Assembly (NCBI GenBank): GCA_030266395.1
Contig: JAJDHX010000002.1
Location: 1 to 64,000, forward strand
Source: Selenomonadales bacterium OttesenSCG-928-I06
GTDB taxonomy: Bacteria; Bacillota; Negativicutes; Sporomusales; Sporomusaceae
Direction: 5' to 3'
Length of the DNA: 64,000 nt
This document shows, piece after piece, positions 7,547-16,716 of the stretch (position 1 is the first letter of the stretch; each line of letters begins with the position of its first letter). The notes below the pieces were generated by a model. That model saw only the letters and a list, made by a program, of their open reading frames with translations. It was not told where the DNA came from and made no database searches. The position numbers were made by a program, and so were the translations under genes.

Positions 7547-7789
7547 CTAAACAGTGACATTTTCTAAAAGAAAAATGACACTACCGCTATCATCAGCAGC
7601 AATGTCATCTATCGCATATCCGACGCTTGCTGGATAACTATTTATAGTTGTATCAGCATTTAAGATATACGCTTTTAGAATATCATTTTCTGTTTTAGTG
7701 TAGAACATTTGCCCTTTCAATAAAGCTTCGGCAGCTATTACAGAACCTATTTTAGAGCCATTTATTGGAGTTATTGTTATTGCTTCCAT
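7547..7789 (-). CDS. small phage protein after the propeller gene, 80 aa
   Basis: Beta-rich soluble protein (MEAITITPINGSKIGSVIAAEALLKGQMFY). AEALLKGQMFY here resembles GEDILKGDIVY near the N-terminus of the neighbouring propeller protein, so the two may share a small fold. Start and upstream stop overlap, so it is co-translated with the propeller protein. Probably virion-associated; no family recognised. Confidence 0.55.
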   Translation of the reverse strand: MEAITITPINGSKIGSVIAAEALLKGQMFYTKTENDILKAYILNADTTINSYPASVGYAIDDIAADDSGSVIFLLENVTV

Positions 7790-8829
7790 TATTCAGCCTC
7801 CTCAAAAGTAATGTTTTTAGAAATTATTGTAGCATTAAATCCAGCACCGCTCAAATAATCACTATCCGCGAAACCAACATCTACCGTTTTCCCAAGAACC
7901 TCTGCCGAAAATTTATAAGCTACATTTTTGATATCAGAATAATATAAATAGCAGTAGTTACTAAAATTACCTCCTACTATAAAAGAATCATTTTGGGACA
8001 TAAAAGAAACGCCTCGAACCGTACTATTTAAAACTGTACCAGTGTCATTAGCATAGATGTTGTCTATAAAAGTAACGGTTTCACCTTCTAGCGTATATAG
8101 TTTTGCGCGATTAGTAAAAGCTCCGCCCAATATAAATCTTGTACTATTAGCAGATATGGTTAATCCGTTGACATCCCCATTTAAAACTGTACTCGAATTA
8201 TCCGCATAAATATCGCTTACATAAGTAACTGTTGTATTCGTCAAAGTATATAGCTTAGCCCTACCCGTAAAAGAACCCGCTACAATAAATCTAGTTCCAT
8301 CATTTGTAAATGATATTTTATAAACTGTCGACCCCAAAGTTGTACTCGAATTATCCGCATAAATATCGCTTACATAAGTAACTGTTAAGCCATCTATACT
8401 ATATAGCTTTGCTCTACAACCTGTAAAAGATCCCCCAATAATAAACTTTGTTCCATCTGGGGAAAATGCTACAGCGTGTACCGCATTACTTAAAACTGTA
8501 CTCGAATTATCTGCATAAATATCGCTTACATAAGTAACTGTTGCATCTTCTATACTATATAATTTTGCAAACCCCGCAAAACTCCCAAATAAAATAAATT
8601 TAGTACCATCCGGGGAAAATGTTGCACCGTATGGGTAACGACTAGATGTAAAAACGCCATCTAATGTTTTAGGATTATTATAATTAAACGCGCCATTTAG
8701 TATATTATAAACAATGTCCCCTTTTAAAATATCTTCTCCAGCAGTTGTTGCTATTTCAGTAGCTCCTTGAATTTCAATTGGACTAGAACTACCACCAGAT
8801 CCACCGGCACTATAAATATTAATTGGCAT
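7789..8829 (-). CDS. beta-propeller repeat protein, candidate receptor-binding or tail-tip protein
   Basis: 346 aa from ATG 8829, well spaced from GGGAGG; the track start lies in that ribosome site. Five tandem blades of 51-52 residues follow a short Gly/Ser-rich N-terminus. Each contains FSPDGTKFIIGGSF-like, AKLYSI-like and VTYVSDIYADNSSTVL-like segments, as in WD40/NHL-type propellers. Three blades share near-identical DNA. Its position between the fibre chaperone and lysis genes points to host recognition. Propellers at this site are not a standard P2-type component. Confidence 0.6.
   Translation of the reverse strand: MPINIYSAGGSGGSSSPIEIQGATEIATTAGEDILKGDIVYNILNGAFNYNNPKTLDGVFTSSRYPYGATFSPDGTKFILFGSFAGFAKLYSIEDATVTYVSDIYADNSSTVLSNAVHAVAFSPDGTKFIIGGSFTGCRAKLYSIDGLTVTYVSDIYADNSSTTLGSTVYKISFTNDGTRFIVAGSFTGRAKLYTLTNTTVTYVSDIYADNSSTVLNGDVNGLTISANSTRFILGGAFTNRAKLYTLEGETVTFIDNIYANDTGTVLNSTVRGVSFMSQNDSFIVGGNFSNYCYLYYSDIKNVAYKFSAEVLGKTVDVGFADSDYLSGAGFNATIISKNITFEEAE
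8036..8541 (-). repeat. in-gene direct repeats encoding propeller blades
   Basis: A stretch of about 44 bases (ACTCGAATTATCCGCATAAA...) begins at 8191, 8344 and 8500 with at most one difference, and a diverged copy lies near 8036-8080. Periods are 153 and 156 bp, whole codons. Recombination between units would change the blade number in frame. Confidence 0.8.
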
Positions 8830-9376
8830 CAACTTCATCCTCCCAAACGATTTTCTCTACTTTCTTTGTGGTTGTAGCTTCTTCTATTTGTTGTCTATAT
8901 TGTCTAGCTTTAGAATGTACAGCTACAGTTCTTTGAGCTACAGCAAAAGGGATATTTAGTATTTGTGCAGCGTTTAAAAGTATTGTAGTATTATCCGCAC
9001 AAGTCCATTCAACGCTGAATTCTTCCCCTATTTCTAAAGCGCTTCTAGCTGCTGATATCGCCCAGTTTAGTCTTTCTGAAGCCAGATTATCAAAGTCAAA
9101 ATACTTCTCTAAATAAAAGAAGGGTTCGCGTTCTTTCGCGTCCCTGATATTTTTTATTTCTTGCCATTTTTGATCTTTAGCTTTAACTATTTTCTGATCT
9201 TTATATTCTTTAGTATTTGAGATATCAACTATTTCATTATTTTCTAAAATCTCATTTTCAGCAAGCATATAAGCTGCCATTTCTGTTATTTCGATTCTTT
9301 TGCCATCCTGGTTAGCTAAATGAGCAAATTCAGCATATTGAGGATTGGTGTATGGTTTATTTAATATATTCATCAT
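8819..9376 (-). CDS. tail fibre assembly chaperone-like protein (DUF4376 type)
   Basis: 185 aa. The C-terminal half follows the DUF4376 pattern: WQEIKNIRDAKERE, then SAARSALE, VEWTCADNTTILLNAAQI, and a closing HSKARQYRQQIEEA. Such proteins sit next to tail fibre genes and are thought to help folding or attachment. It follows the collar fibre gene and overlaps the propeller gene by 11 bases. Confidence 0.7.
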   Translation of the reverse strand: MMNILNKPYTNPQYAEFAHLANQDGKRIEITEMAAYMLAENEILENNEIVDISNTKEYKDQKIVKAKDQKWQEIKNIRDAKEREPFFYLEKYFDFDNLASERLNWAISAARSALEIGEEFSVEWTCADNTTILLNAAQILNIPFAVAQRTVAVHSKARQYRQQIEEATTTKKVEKIVWEDEVDAN

Positions 9377-9387
9377 TTATTATCCTC

Positions 9388-11175
9388 CTAATATCCACAT
9401 GCATACCAGTATTTTGATCCGTCATTACCAGTAACAAAACTGTTATTAGTTTTAGAACGAACAGAGAAATCTATAATATTTAATGTGTTATCTGAAGTAG
9501 AATCTCCGCCAGCATAAGCAACTGTATAATTAGTATTTGAAAAAGGCGTATTTAAATTTATAGTAACTGCCGTTCCTCCTTGTGTACTATACCCTCCTTG
9601 CTCTACCCAACCACTTTTATATTTACGATACCAAGAAGTTCCCGAAGTCCATGTTTGTATTACATAATCTATATTAGCGCTTATATTACTTAAATCTACA
9701 TTAGCTTTATTTTCTAAGCTACCTATAAATTGATTAAATTGTGCTTCAGACGCCATTACAGCAGCATTAAAAACAACTATAAAAAATGGATATTGTATAT
9801 GGCGTGGTTGCACTTGATCACCTGTGTTAACTGATTTTGAAGCATCAAAAACCATATCATAATTAGTTCCGCTTGTATTTTCAGAGCCTCTTTTAGTTTT
9901 TGTATCACTTATTCCTAATGCACCAGATACTGTAGGCGTATAAGCATAATCATGCAAACCTACAGCACTAAACGTTCCAATGATATTAACAATCTGATCC
10001 TGATTATATTTACCAAATTGCCCTGCTGTAAGAGCTTGAGCTACAAACGTCCTGTCAGCTAAACGTGGCATTCTGAATTTTTGATTAGTAGTATCTAGTC
10101 CTATTTTACCTACATTCCCATTGTTAGCGCTAGATTCTGAATTCCATTGCACATATGTGCAAGTTATAAGCTTGCCTGTAACTAAAAAATTATCATAAAA
10201 ATCAGGGAACGTATCTCTGGTATATTCTGCCCCGTCTAACCGCAAACAACCTTCAGGAACATCAGTTCTTACAGCAAAGATAATAGACCCGATTGGCATG
10301 CTACTTTGACCAGTTGTATCAATCATTATATCCTGCGACCCATTGAACATAGCCTCGCCAGTAATTGAACCGGTTAATTCTATTTTTCTAGCTGTGTTTA
10401 GCTTATTTGCTGCCTGTGCTATACCGTTTACTGCTAGAAAATCAGAAGCATGCTTACCGTCTACTGTATCTGAATCAATTATATTTCTAACTAAAAACTT
10501 AGCTGTACCATCTGTAATAGTTGATCCAGCTGCTCCCCATGAAGGTTCGCTTGTTCCTGTAATACCTGCTTGAGTACATACTAAAAGAATGTCACTTCTA
10601 GCAGATACCAAACTAGGATACCTAATGTCCCCTACAGCAACATTTTCTACATTTGCTCTTATGCGATTTAATCTTTCATGTGTATCTAAACTAGCTTTTA
10701 TCGCCGCTTGCATTTGTTCTTCTGTTATTGCCGCAGCAGGATCTACAACAATAACAACATTTTCATTATTGCTAATAGCTATATACAAGTTAAATTCTTC
10801 TTCTATCACCGTAGCTCCGCCACTAGCAGGTAAATAATCAGGTGCGGCGTCTGTATCTATAGCATACAGTATTTCACCAACATCCGGATCCTCAGCGTAG
10901 AGTCCGCACTCTCTTATATAATAGCCGTGACTTAAATCGGTATTAGAAATTATACTTGTTATCTTGCATAAACCGCCGGATATAGCTTCTTTACTGATAA
11001 TATTTGTTTCTACCCTTGGACTAATCAGATCTGTCAAATCTTCTAAAGAAGATCCTACCGGTAGCACGCCGTCTCCAAACTTCATTTTAGTTAATATTAA
11101 CTGTTGTCCAGCTTCTACTTTTGCTTGCAGATCTTTACCTTGAGTAGTCAGTATAGTTCCGTTCCAAGTAGGCAT
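9388..11175 (-). CDS. tail fibre / tail collar protein
   Basis: About 595 aa from ATG 11175 (AGGAGGGATAAA upstream; the track start is 18 bases early). Order: N-terminal baseplate-attachment domain of the P2 gpH/DUF3751 type (TWNGTILTTQGKDLQAKVEAG, GYYIRECGLYAEDP), a helical linker, a short VDGKHASDF motif, a tail-collar domain (PIGSIIFAVRTDVPEGCLRLDGAEY), and a C-terminal tip with WYRKYKSGWVEQGG, common at receptor-facing fibre ends. Its N-terminal domain is paralogous to that of the next gene upstream. Confidence 0.88.
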   Translation of the reverse strand: MPTWNGTILTTQGKDLQAKVEAGQQLILTKMKFGDGVLPVGSSLEDLTDLISPRVETNIISKEAISGGLCKITSIISNTDLSHGYYIRECGLYAEDPDVGEILYAIDTDAAPDYLPASGGATVIEEEFNLYIAISNNENVVIVVDPAAAITEEQMQAAIKASLDTHERLNRIRANVENVAVGDIRYPSLVSARSDILLVCTQAGITGTSEPSWGAAGSTITDGTAKFLVRNIIDSDTVDGKHASDFLAVNGIAQAANKLNTARKIELTGSITGEAMFNGSQDIMIDTTGQSSMPIGSIIFAVRTDVPEGCLRLDGAEYTRDTFPDFYDNFLVTGKLITCTYVQWNSESSANNGNVGKIGLDTTNQKFRMPRLADRTFVAQALTAGQFGKYNQDQIVNIIGTFSAVGLHDYAYTPTVSGALGISDTKTKRGSENTSGTNYDMVFDASKSVNTGDQVQPRHIQYPFFIVVFNAAVMASEAQFNQFIGSLENKANVDLSNISANIDYVIQTWTSGTSWYRKYKSGWVEQGGYSTQGGTAVTINLNTPFSNTNYTVAYAGGDSTSDNTLNIIDFSVRSKTNNSFVTGNDGSKYWYACGY

Positions 11176-11176
11176 T

Positions 11177-12409
11177 TTATCCCTCCTGTACACTTATTCG
11201 AATTGGTATATTTACCGTGTTTAGTGTTCCAATTGCCTTAATAATAAAAGCACCTTCTGTTTGTTCTCCGGGGAACAATGAAAGTGCTTGATATTGTTGC
11301 ATTTCTTCTAAAGTAGCATTTATGGCAGGTGTTATATTAATAATACTGTTTTCTGTTAAACCTTCTATAGTAAATTCTTGTGTGTAATATCCGTTAATAT
11401 CTGATACCCAAACAGTGCCTATTTCTGAATCAATGTAGTTTGGTTTTTTAATATAGACTGTTTCTGCTGAAAGTATTGTAAGATAAGTATTTTCTGCACT
11501 AGCTTGTGTTAAATATGTGTTCGCCGCATTTGTTTGGGTAAGATAAGTACTTGTGGCATTAGTTATACTCAAATACGTACTATCTGCGTTATACTGCGTA
11601 AGGTAAGTACTGCCCGCTTCAGTCTTAGTTAAATAGGTACTGTTTGCATTTGTTATTGTTAAATATTTATTGTCAGCGCTGTTTTTTGTTAAGTACATAT
11701 CTGAAGCTGTATTTATTGTTAAATAGGTACTTGCTGCTTCGGTTTTAGTTAAATACTCATCTTCTGCGTTTTCTATTGTTAGGTATGTGTTTGCTGCAAT
11801 ATTAGCTGTGAGATATGTTTCCCTTGCGCTCTCTATAGTTAGAAAAGTGCTGTTAGCGGTTGCCGCGGTTAAATATCTAACATCAGCATCTATTTTAGTG
11901 ATGTAGGTATTTGCAGCAGCTGTTTTCTTTAAGAATAAATCGTTTGTTTCTTCTTTCGTGTAAGCTCCTGTAGTATCTATCACTATATCTACTTGTTCCG
12001 CGCTACTTATACCAATGTTTAATTTGAATGTTTGAGTTTGTGGGGATCCAACTTCAAGTGGCGGTATATAATCTGCGTTACTTGCAGTCATAATTATATA
12101 CAATATCTCTCCATCGTCTGGATCCTCTGCATAAAGTCCCAGTTCTCTCATGTAGAAACCTTCTGTTACATCTGAATTATCAAAACGACTAGTTATTTCG
12201 CAAACTCCATCTCTTACTATTTTTTTATTGATTATCCCAACATCTTTCTTAAAACTAATTAAATCCGTGAGATCCTCTAAAACAGAACCCGCAGGAAGTT
12301 CACCATCGCCGACTTTCATCTTTGTTAAAACTAGTGTTTCCCCTAATTCTACTTTTGCTTGAAGTGTTTTACCTGCTGTTGTTAATACCCCTTTACTCCA
12401 CTCTGCCAT
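11177..12409 (-). CDS. tail fibre protein with decapeptide repeats
   Basis: 410 aa. Residues 1-150 form the same baseplate-attachment domain as the neighbouring fibre (LTTAGKTLQAKVELGETLVLTKMKVGDG, MRELGLYAEDPDDGE). Residues 169-318 are fifteen ten-residue repeats with consensus YLTxxxAxxT, likely a trimeric stalk. A beta-rich C-terminal domain follows. It lacks the collar domain of its neighbour, so the pair may be proximal and distal fibre parts or alternative fibres. It overlaps gpI by 28 bases and ends two bases before the next start. Confidence 0.82.
   Translation of the reverse strand: MAEWSKGVLTTAGKTLQAKVELGETLVLTKMKVGDGELPAGSVLEDLTDLISFKKDVGIINKKIVRDGVCEITSRFDNSDVTEGFYMRELGLYAEDPDDGEILYIIMTASNADYIPPLEVGSPQTQTFKLNIGISSAEQVDIVIDTTGAYTKEETNDLFLKKTAAANTYITKIDADVRYLTAATANSTFLTIESARETYLTANIAANTYLTIENAEDEYLTKTEAASTYLTINTASDMYLTKNSADNKYLTITNANSTYLTKTEAGSTYLTQYNADSTYLSITNATSTYLTQTNAANTYLTQASAENTYLTILSAETVYIKKPNYIDSEIGTVWVSDINGYYTQEFTIEGLTENSIINITPAINATLEEMQQYQALSLFPGEQTEGAFIIKAIGTLNTVNIPIRISVQEG
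11456..11905 (-). repeat. fifteen 30-bp in-frame repeats (YLTxxxAxxT stalk)
   Basis: Successive units from YITKIDADVR to YLTILSAETV, each exactly 10 codons. The protein period is strict but the DNA copies have diverged, so recent expansion is not evident. Confidence 0.85.
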
Positions 12410-13125
12410 ATTGTTGCCTCCTTAATGTTATAGACCCCGCTGCCGACTTTTTGATCGCTTAGTATGATAACATCAGCTTTTCGAGGATAAATGCTTATTT
12501 TTCTAAATATCCTAACTGCTCCACCCATAAATTTATTAAATGCCAGATCTGGCATTTCAAACTTCTTAGGATAAATGTGTATTTTTCTAAATATCTGAGT
12601 TGCCCCGCCATAATAAATCGTACTGTTTAAATTACGAAGAAAACTCACCCCATCCAACCAGGAACGAGTGTTTTTAGTAGACATTATAGCTTTTACTAAA
12701 TTATTTAGTGTTTTTTCATCTGGGAGCGCTCCACCTATTTGTTTTACTTTAAAACAGTAAGCATCTCCTCCATACTCCCAATTCTCTACAATTTTTGAAT
12801 CACTTAAAAATGTAGAAACAACTTGCTCAACAGCCCAAGGGGTGCCTTTTTTTCTATGCCACAAAATAGATCTTCTAACAAGGTTTCTTTTTATTTCGAT
12901 AGGTAAGCTATAATCATAAAAATCAACATGAAATTGCCAAGCTAGTTCATCTACTAACTCTTCTGAAAGAGTATCTAATCTAGCATAAATTAAAGCAAAA
13001 TTTGTTTGGATTGCTGTCTTTTTTAGTTCCTGATCTATAGTCAATGCTGCAGCTCTTACTTTTTCATCATTTTTAATACTCTCTGGTAATATATCAAGTA
13101 AACTAACATCTAATATATTAGTCAT
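12382..13125 (-). CDS. baseplate protein I (P2 gpI family)
   Basis: Tail protein I, a baseplate wedge component. Landmarks: SLLDILPESIKNDEKVRAAALTIDQEL at the N-terminus, LVDELAWQFHVDFYD, and IKRNLVRRSILWHRKKGTPWAVEQVV. The C-terminal part carries two similar FRKIxIYPxK segments. ATG 13125 fits the 8-base overlap with the J gene stop; the track start is 15 bases early. Order J-I-fibre matches P2. Confidence 0.9.
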   Translation of the reverse strand: MTNILDVSLLDILPESIKNDEKVRAAALTIDQELKKTAIQTNFALIYARLDTLSEELVDELAWQFHVDFYDYSLPIEIKRNLVRRSILWHRKKGTPWAVEQVVSTFLSDSKIVENWEYGGDAYCFKVKQIGGALPDEKTLNNLVKAIMSTKNTRSWLDGVSFLRNLNSTIYYGGATQIFRKIHIYPKKFEMPDLAFNKFMGGAVRIFRKISIYPRKADVIILSDQKVGSGVYNIKEATIWQSGVKGY

Positions 13126-14275
13126 CTTCAACACCGCCAAATACTATATTGACGTTAGATTCTATAGCTATTTCTTGTGCTTGTAATTCTTGAAAAATAG
13201 GACTATTTACCACTACTCTTTTTGCTCCTGCGGAAACCATTCTTTTTATCAATTCAGAAGGGTTTATATCTCTGCCTATCCGCGCCTTATTCCACAGAAT
13301 AAACTCATTTACTGCTTGATTTACTGTTTTCTGTATCTCAAGTACTCTAGCTTGGTTTTCTGAATGAATGAAATATGTTACATCTAAATCATAGTTAACT
13401 GTACTTGGAGCAGAAGCAAAGACATGATCTGTAAGAGGTCTTATATCATCAGCATTGCAGGCATCCAATACTTCTTGTAGAATATCAGGACCTGGCAATT
13501 CACCATTTTGCAGAAGCACAAACAAAGTAACATCACCTGGATTCGGATACATAACTGGCTGAACATCTACAATTAAAGGGTTTGCAGACATTGCGTAATA
13601 ACGATATGCCCCGTCTGGTCCCGCAACTGAAAAATGTTCTGCTGCTTCATGTACTCTAAGTCTATATGGATCATCTTCTTCTACATCAGATCCACCTTGC
13701 GAAGACGTCACATTAACCATGCTTAAAACATAAGGGTGCGGATCTACTATCTGATTTATTGCACCGACAGCAAAATCATTGCCGATGATTCCTTTTTCTG
13801 TACATACTGCCACTACCTGCGCCGTGGTTTCGCCAGCTGGTATGATGACGTCTTCTTCTATAGCAAAAAATATGTTATTGTCTGGGGTTACTCTGGTGTT
13901 TTTAGGTATTGTTGTTGCAGAACTAAAGGTATCAGATAATGTTATTAAAATCGTTGTAAGAGCCGCTGTAGAATCCAAACGAGGAGTGCCAACTAAATAA
14001 CCTAGTTCATCTAAAAATTTCCCTTTAGCATATCTTAAAAGATTCATTTTACCGGTATAATTTATTCCTGCTCTTAATAAAACAATCATGTATGTTATAG
14101 CTTCTAAAAATAGCATTACCGGATCTGCTCTGCCTAGCGTTCTTTTAGTTATTGCTTCATACAGATTGACCATAAGTAGCAATGTTTTTTCAGTATCAAT
14201 TTCAACAAATTGTATTTCGCCATTAACATCTGTTTCTTTAAAAAAATCCCTAATTTGATCTATTAATTCTGCCAT
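13118..14275 (-). CDS. baseplate protein J (P2 gpJ family)
   Basis: Baseplate wedge protein of 385 aa. Typical features: an N-terminal helical region, YAKGKFLDELGYLVGTPRL, the central domain with ITLSDTFSSATTIPKNTRV and GIIGNDFAVGAINQIVDP, then GGSDVEEDDPYRLRVHEAAEHFSVAGPDGAYRYYA. It lies between gp25/W and I as in P2 and related tails. Confidence 0.95.
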   Translation of the reverse strand: MAELIDQIRDFFKETDVNGEIQFVEIDTEKTLLLMVNLYEAITKRTLGRADPVMLFLEAITYMIVLLRAGINYTGKMNLLRYAKGKFLDELGYLVGTPRLDSTAALTTILITLSDTFSSATTIPKNTRVTPDNNIFFAIEEDVIIPAGETTAQVVAVCTEKGIIGNDFAVGAINQIVDPHPYVLSMVNVTSSQGGSDVEEDDPYRLRVHEAAEHFSVAGPDGAYRYYAMSANPLIVDVQPVMYPNPGDVTLFVLLQNGELPGPDILQEVLDACNADDIRPLTDHVFASAPSTVNYDLDVTYFIHSENQARVLEIQKTVNQAVNEFILWNKARIGRDINPSELIKRMVSAGAKRVVVNSPIFQELQAQEIAIESNVNIVFGGVEDD

Positions 14276-14587
14276 TTATCTAATCACCACCCTTACTGTC
14301 GGGATTAATTTTCCTTCAATTGGATCTCCTGCATAAAACACTTTTTTTACTTTTGCTCTAGGTTCATATTTTTGTATCGCATCAAATATTTCAGCTGTAA
14401 GTCTTGCTTGAGCAACCGGAAGAGGGGAATCCAACAACGATGCATCAATCCCGAAATCTCGATCAAGCGGAACACTGAACTTAGTGGTAGTGAGTATCGT
14501 TTTTACATTTTGAATTATTTCTGTATATATGTTTGAAGGGTAAAAATCTACCCCTTCGAGTGTTGCAGTAATATCTATAAAATCCAA
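14276..14587 (-). CDS. baseplate wedge protein W (gp25-like lysozyme fold)
   Basis: 103 aa with the gpW/gp25 pattern: EIIQNVKTILTTTKFSVPLDRDFGID, then LTAEIFDAIQKYEPRAKVKKV. It forms the inner baseplate where sheath polymerisation begins. TTG start with AAGAGGTGATGTAG upstream; the stop abuts the J start. Confidence 0.9.
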   Translation of the reverse strand: MDFIDITATLEGVDFYPSNIYTEIIQNVKTILTTTKFSVPLDRDFGIDASLLDSPLPVAQARLTAEIFDAIQKYEPRAKVKKVFYAGDPIEGKLIPTVRVVIR

Positions 14588-15001
14588 CTACATCACCTCT
14601 TGATCTTCTACATATTCTTTTAACGCGACATCCACATCAACACTTAAAGCTTTTCCTGTCCCATCTGTATAATTAGTAGCTTCACTCAAAGAAAGAACCA
14701 GCCACTTATTATCTGTGACTGGTTCACCAGCTACTATAAAAAATTCAATTTTTCCCTCGTCGCGCATTGACCTCAACTTTTCTAAAGAATCATCTATATC
14801 AACCCCAAGACTCTGACTTAACTTAATATTGAATGTAATATCCTCAAGGCCAGGTCCTATAAATTCCAACATAGGTTTTTGACCCAAAATTTCATGTGTT
14901 GCCACTCGTGCTGAACTGCTTCGCTTCATATCTTTAAAAGTCTGTATTTTTTCTCCTGATACTTCGAAAACAATTTCTCCTAAACTTCCTATTTGACCCA
15001 T
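14588..15001 (-). CDS. tail protein U (P2 gpU family)
   Basis: 137 aa. MGQIGSLGEIVFEVSGEKIQTF and HEILGQKPMLEFIGPGLEDITFNIKLS match the P2 gpU tail completion family. In P2, U precedes D; here it lies among baseplate genes between PAAR and W, a rearranged order. Confidence 0.85.
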   Translation of the reverse strand: MGQIGSLGEIVFEVSGEKIQTFKDMKRSSSARVATHEILGQKPMLEFIGPGLEDITFNIKLSQSLGVDIDDSLEKLRSMRDEGKIEFFIVAGEPVTDNKWLVLSLSEATNYTDGTGKALSVDVDVALKEYVEDQEVM

Positions 15002-15005
15002 ATCC

Positions 15006-15296
15006 TCACCCGCCTACAAAAACATTTGAACTACCCTCTGCAACAGATCCACCTATTATAACCGGATCCCCGACACGTCCGGCAGGAACATCATTTATAA
15101 AAACGGTACTACTGCCTTGAGCAATATAATCTTGGTGTGAGGAATGATCTTTGCAACTATGTGAAGCATAATGATCGCCCACTCTCCCAGCTTTTTGCCC
15201 ATTTATAAAAACGTCAGGACTTCCCTCTATCAAAGAAACCGATGGACAGGCATCATGCCCTGTATTTTTATTACCGATCCTTGTTTGCGCTGGCAT
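15006..15296 (-). CDS. PAAR-domain spike-tip protein
   Basis: 96 aa with two PAAR-like repeats (GSPDVFINGQKAGRVGDHY, GSSTVFINDVPAGRVGDPV), a DACPS segment and several His/Cys that can bind the tip metal. PAAR proteins cap the spike of contractile machines. It directly follows the spike gene, as expected. Confidence 0.93.
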   Translation of the reverse strand: MPAQTRIGNKNTGHDACPSVSLIEGSPDVFINGQKAGRVGDHYASHSCKDHSSHQDYIAQGSSTVFINDVPAGRVGDPVIIGGSVAEGSSNVFVGG

Positions 15297-15305
15297 TTAA
15301 TCACC

Positions 15306-15716
15306 TCAATTTATATTGACTGTGCTACCATTTATAATTACATCACCGACACAATTTATTTTTAGAGTACTTGTTGACCTGTCATATTCTATAGTTGTGC
15401 CATCTGAAAATTTAATATGACGTTTATCTTGACTGTTAACTGGTGGCTTATCAACCGAATTGTAATGCGTTCCTATACAAAAACCATCATTATTTCCGTT
15501 CGTGTTATTCGGCAAAAAAATACAAACTACTGATTCGCCCACGTCTGGCATCCAATAGTCTTTGTTGTTTTTACTTCCACGAGTTAAAACCGGAAGCGGA
15601 GCAGACACTAGATCATCTTTATCTGGAAATGTTACACGCACAGTACAAGTAGATGGGTCTGTTGAAGATACAATTCCTTCTCTAATCAAGTTTTGAAATT
15701 GATTATTAGTAGCCAT
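15306..15716 (-). CDS. baseplate spike protein V (gpV/gp5 OB-fold family)
   Basis: 136 aa. The N-terminal OB-fold (GIVSSTDPSTCTVRVTFPDKDDLVSAPLPVLTRG, MPDVGESVVCIFLP) is followed by a short beta-helix (IKFSDGTTIEYDRSTSTLKINCVGDVIINGSTVNIN). It is the membrane-piercing spike between hub and PAAR tip and overlaps the hub gene by 11 bases. Confidence 0.92.
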   Translation of the reverse strand: MATNNQFQNLIREGIVSSTDPSTCTVRVTFPDKDDLVSAPLPVLTRGSKNNKDYWMPDVGESVVCIFLPNNTNGNNDGFCIGTHYNSVDKPPVNSQDKRHIKFSDGTTIEYDRSTSTLKINCVGDVIINGSTVNIN

Positions 15717-16716
15717 CTAAACACCGCCTCACGTCTAAAGTCATGTTATAGCCATTGTTTTCACTACTTGAAATTTTTTCTATTATATATTTACCATCAA
15801 ACCAACCATACCCATTAAACATAAGTGTAGCGCCCGCAAAATACTTAATGTTGCCTGGTATAGAAAAATTACCTTTCGTCTCTTCTTTATTCCTATTTCT
15901 CAACTCTTTTTTAGCTAATTTTTCAGCCTCAGCTATAGAATTCACTTGGGCATTCACCTGAAGCGTATTACCATTTTTGTTTGGAATCCTAAAAATATAT
16001 TCTAGTTTTTCCTTAGTTTTAGGAAATTGATAAACAACTCTACAAGCCGCATAAACTTCTCTTATTGTTGTTTCGAATTTGTAGCTTTTAACTGGTGTCT
16101 CGCCTCTTGTTATTTCTGCAATTGGTTCCGCCTGTTCGTATTTTTCTTCATCAAAAATAATAATTTGATTATCTGTGATTTTTAATGCTAGACCATAATT
16201 TTTACACAACCCCATTAAAAAAGACAGATCTGATTGCTCTGTCTGTTCGACGCGTTCTATATCTATATCTTCAGTATCATAAAAAAGATCCATTCCCGTG
16301 CCTGTTGCGACATCATTTGCTATCATAGAAAATCTAGTTTTTTCCCATGATCTACTCCTCATTATTCCCCTAAGTTCAGTTTTTTCTGGAATAGAAACAG
16401 CTTTTATAGACACTTCACTTGGAGGCTCTGAAGAAGTTATATTATCTATCTCAAAAAGCCCTAGAGGTTTTTCTTCCTCTGTAGATCCATTACCGTTTTG
16501 AACTACTACAGCAACTTCAATTAAAGCTCCTTTGTCTGGAAACCAGTCGTTTTGCCACAACTTCCCTCTATCTTCCAAATTAATTGAAATATCATCAGCG
16601 TAACCACTCATTACATCATTATAGCTAAAAGATTTTAAAAAAGGGGCTATATCCTTTGATATGTCCTTATTGTTATACGTTATCTTTATTTTCGTTCTTC
16701 TTGCATAAACTTCTAT
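15706..16716 (-). CDS. baseplate hub protein D (P2 gpD / late control D family), ATA start proposed
   Basis: Hub that links tail tube and spike. The track starts at ATG 16611, but in-frame coding upstream reads EVYARRTKIKITYNNKDISKDIAPFLKSFSYNDV, the standard N-terminus of this family. No ATG, GTG or TTG exists between the in-frame stop at 16734 and 16611. AAAAAGGGTG lies 8-9 bases before ATA 16716, so ATA is probably the start (336 aa). Otherwise the 301-aa form is a truncated hub. A plus-strand lipoprotein cassette separates this gene from gpX, its expected upstream partner. Confidence 0.8.
   Translation of the reverse strand: MEVYARRTKIKITYNNKDISKDIAPFLKSFSYNDVMSGYADDISINLEDRGKLWQNDWFPDKGALIEVAVVVQNGNGSTEEEKPLGLFEIDNITSSEPPSEVSIKAVSIPEKTELRGIMRSRSWEKTRFSMIANDVATGTGMDLFYDTEDIDIERVEQTEQSDLSFLMGLCKNYGLALKITDNQIIIFDEEKYEQAEPIAEITRGETPVKSYKFETTIREVYAACRVVYQFPKTKEKLEYIFRIPNKNGNTLQVNAQVNSIAEAEKLAKKELRNRNKEETKGNFSIPGNIKYFAGATLMFNGYGWFDGKYIIEKISSSENNGYNMTLDVRRCLDGY

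Noticed and set aside
11456-11905. Diversity-generating retroelement target
   Set aside because: No reverse transcriptase or template repeat is present; the repeats are regular stalk units.
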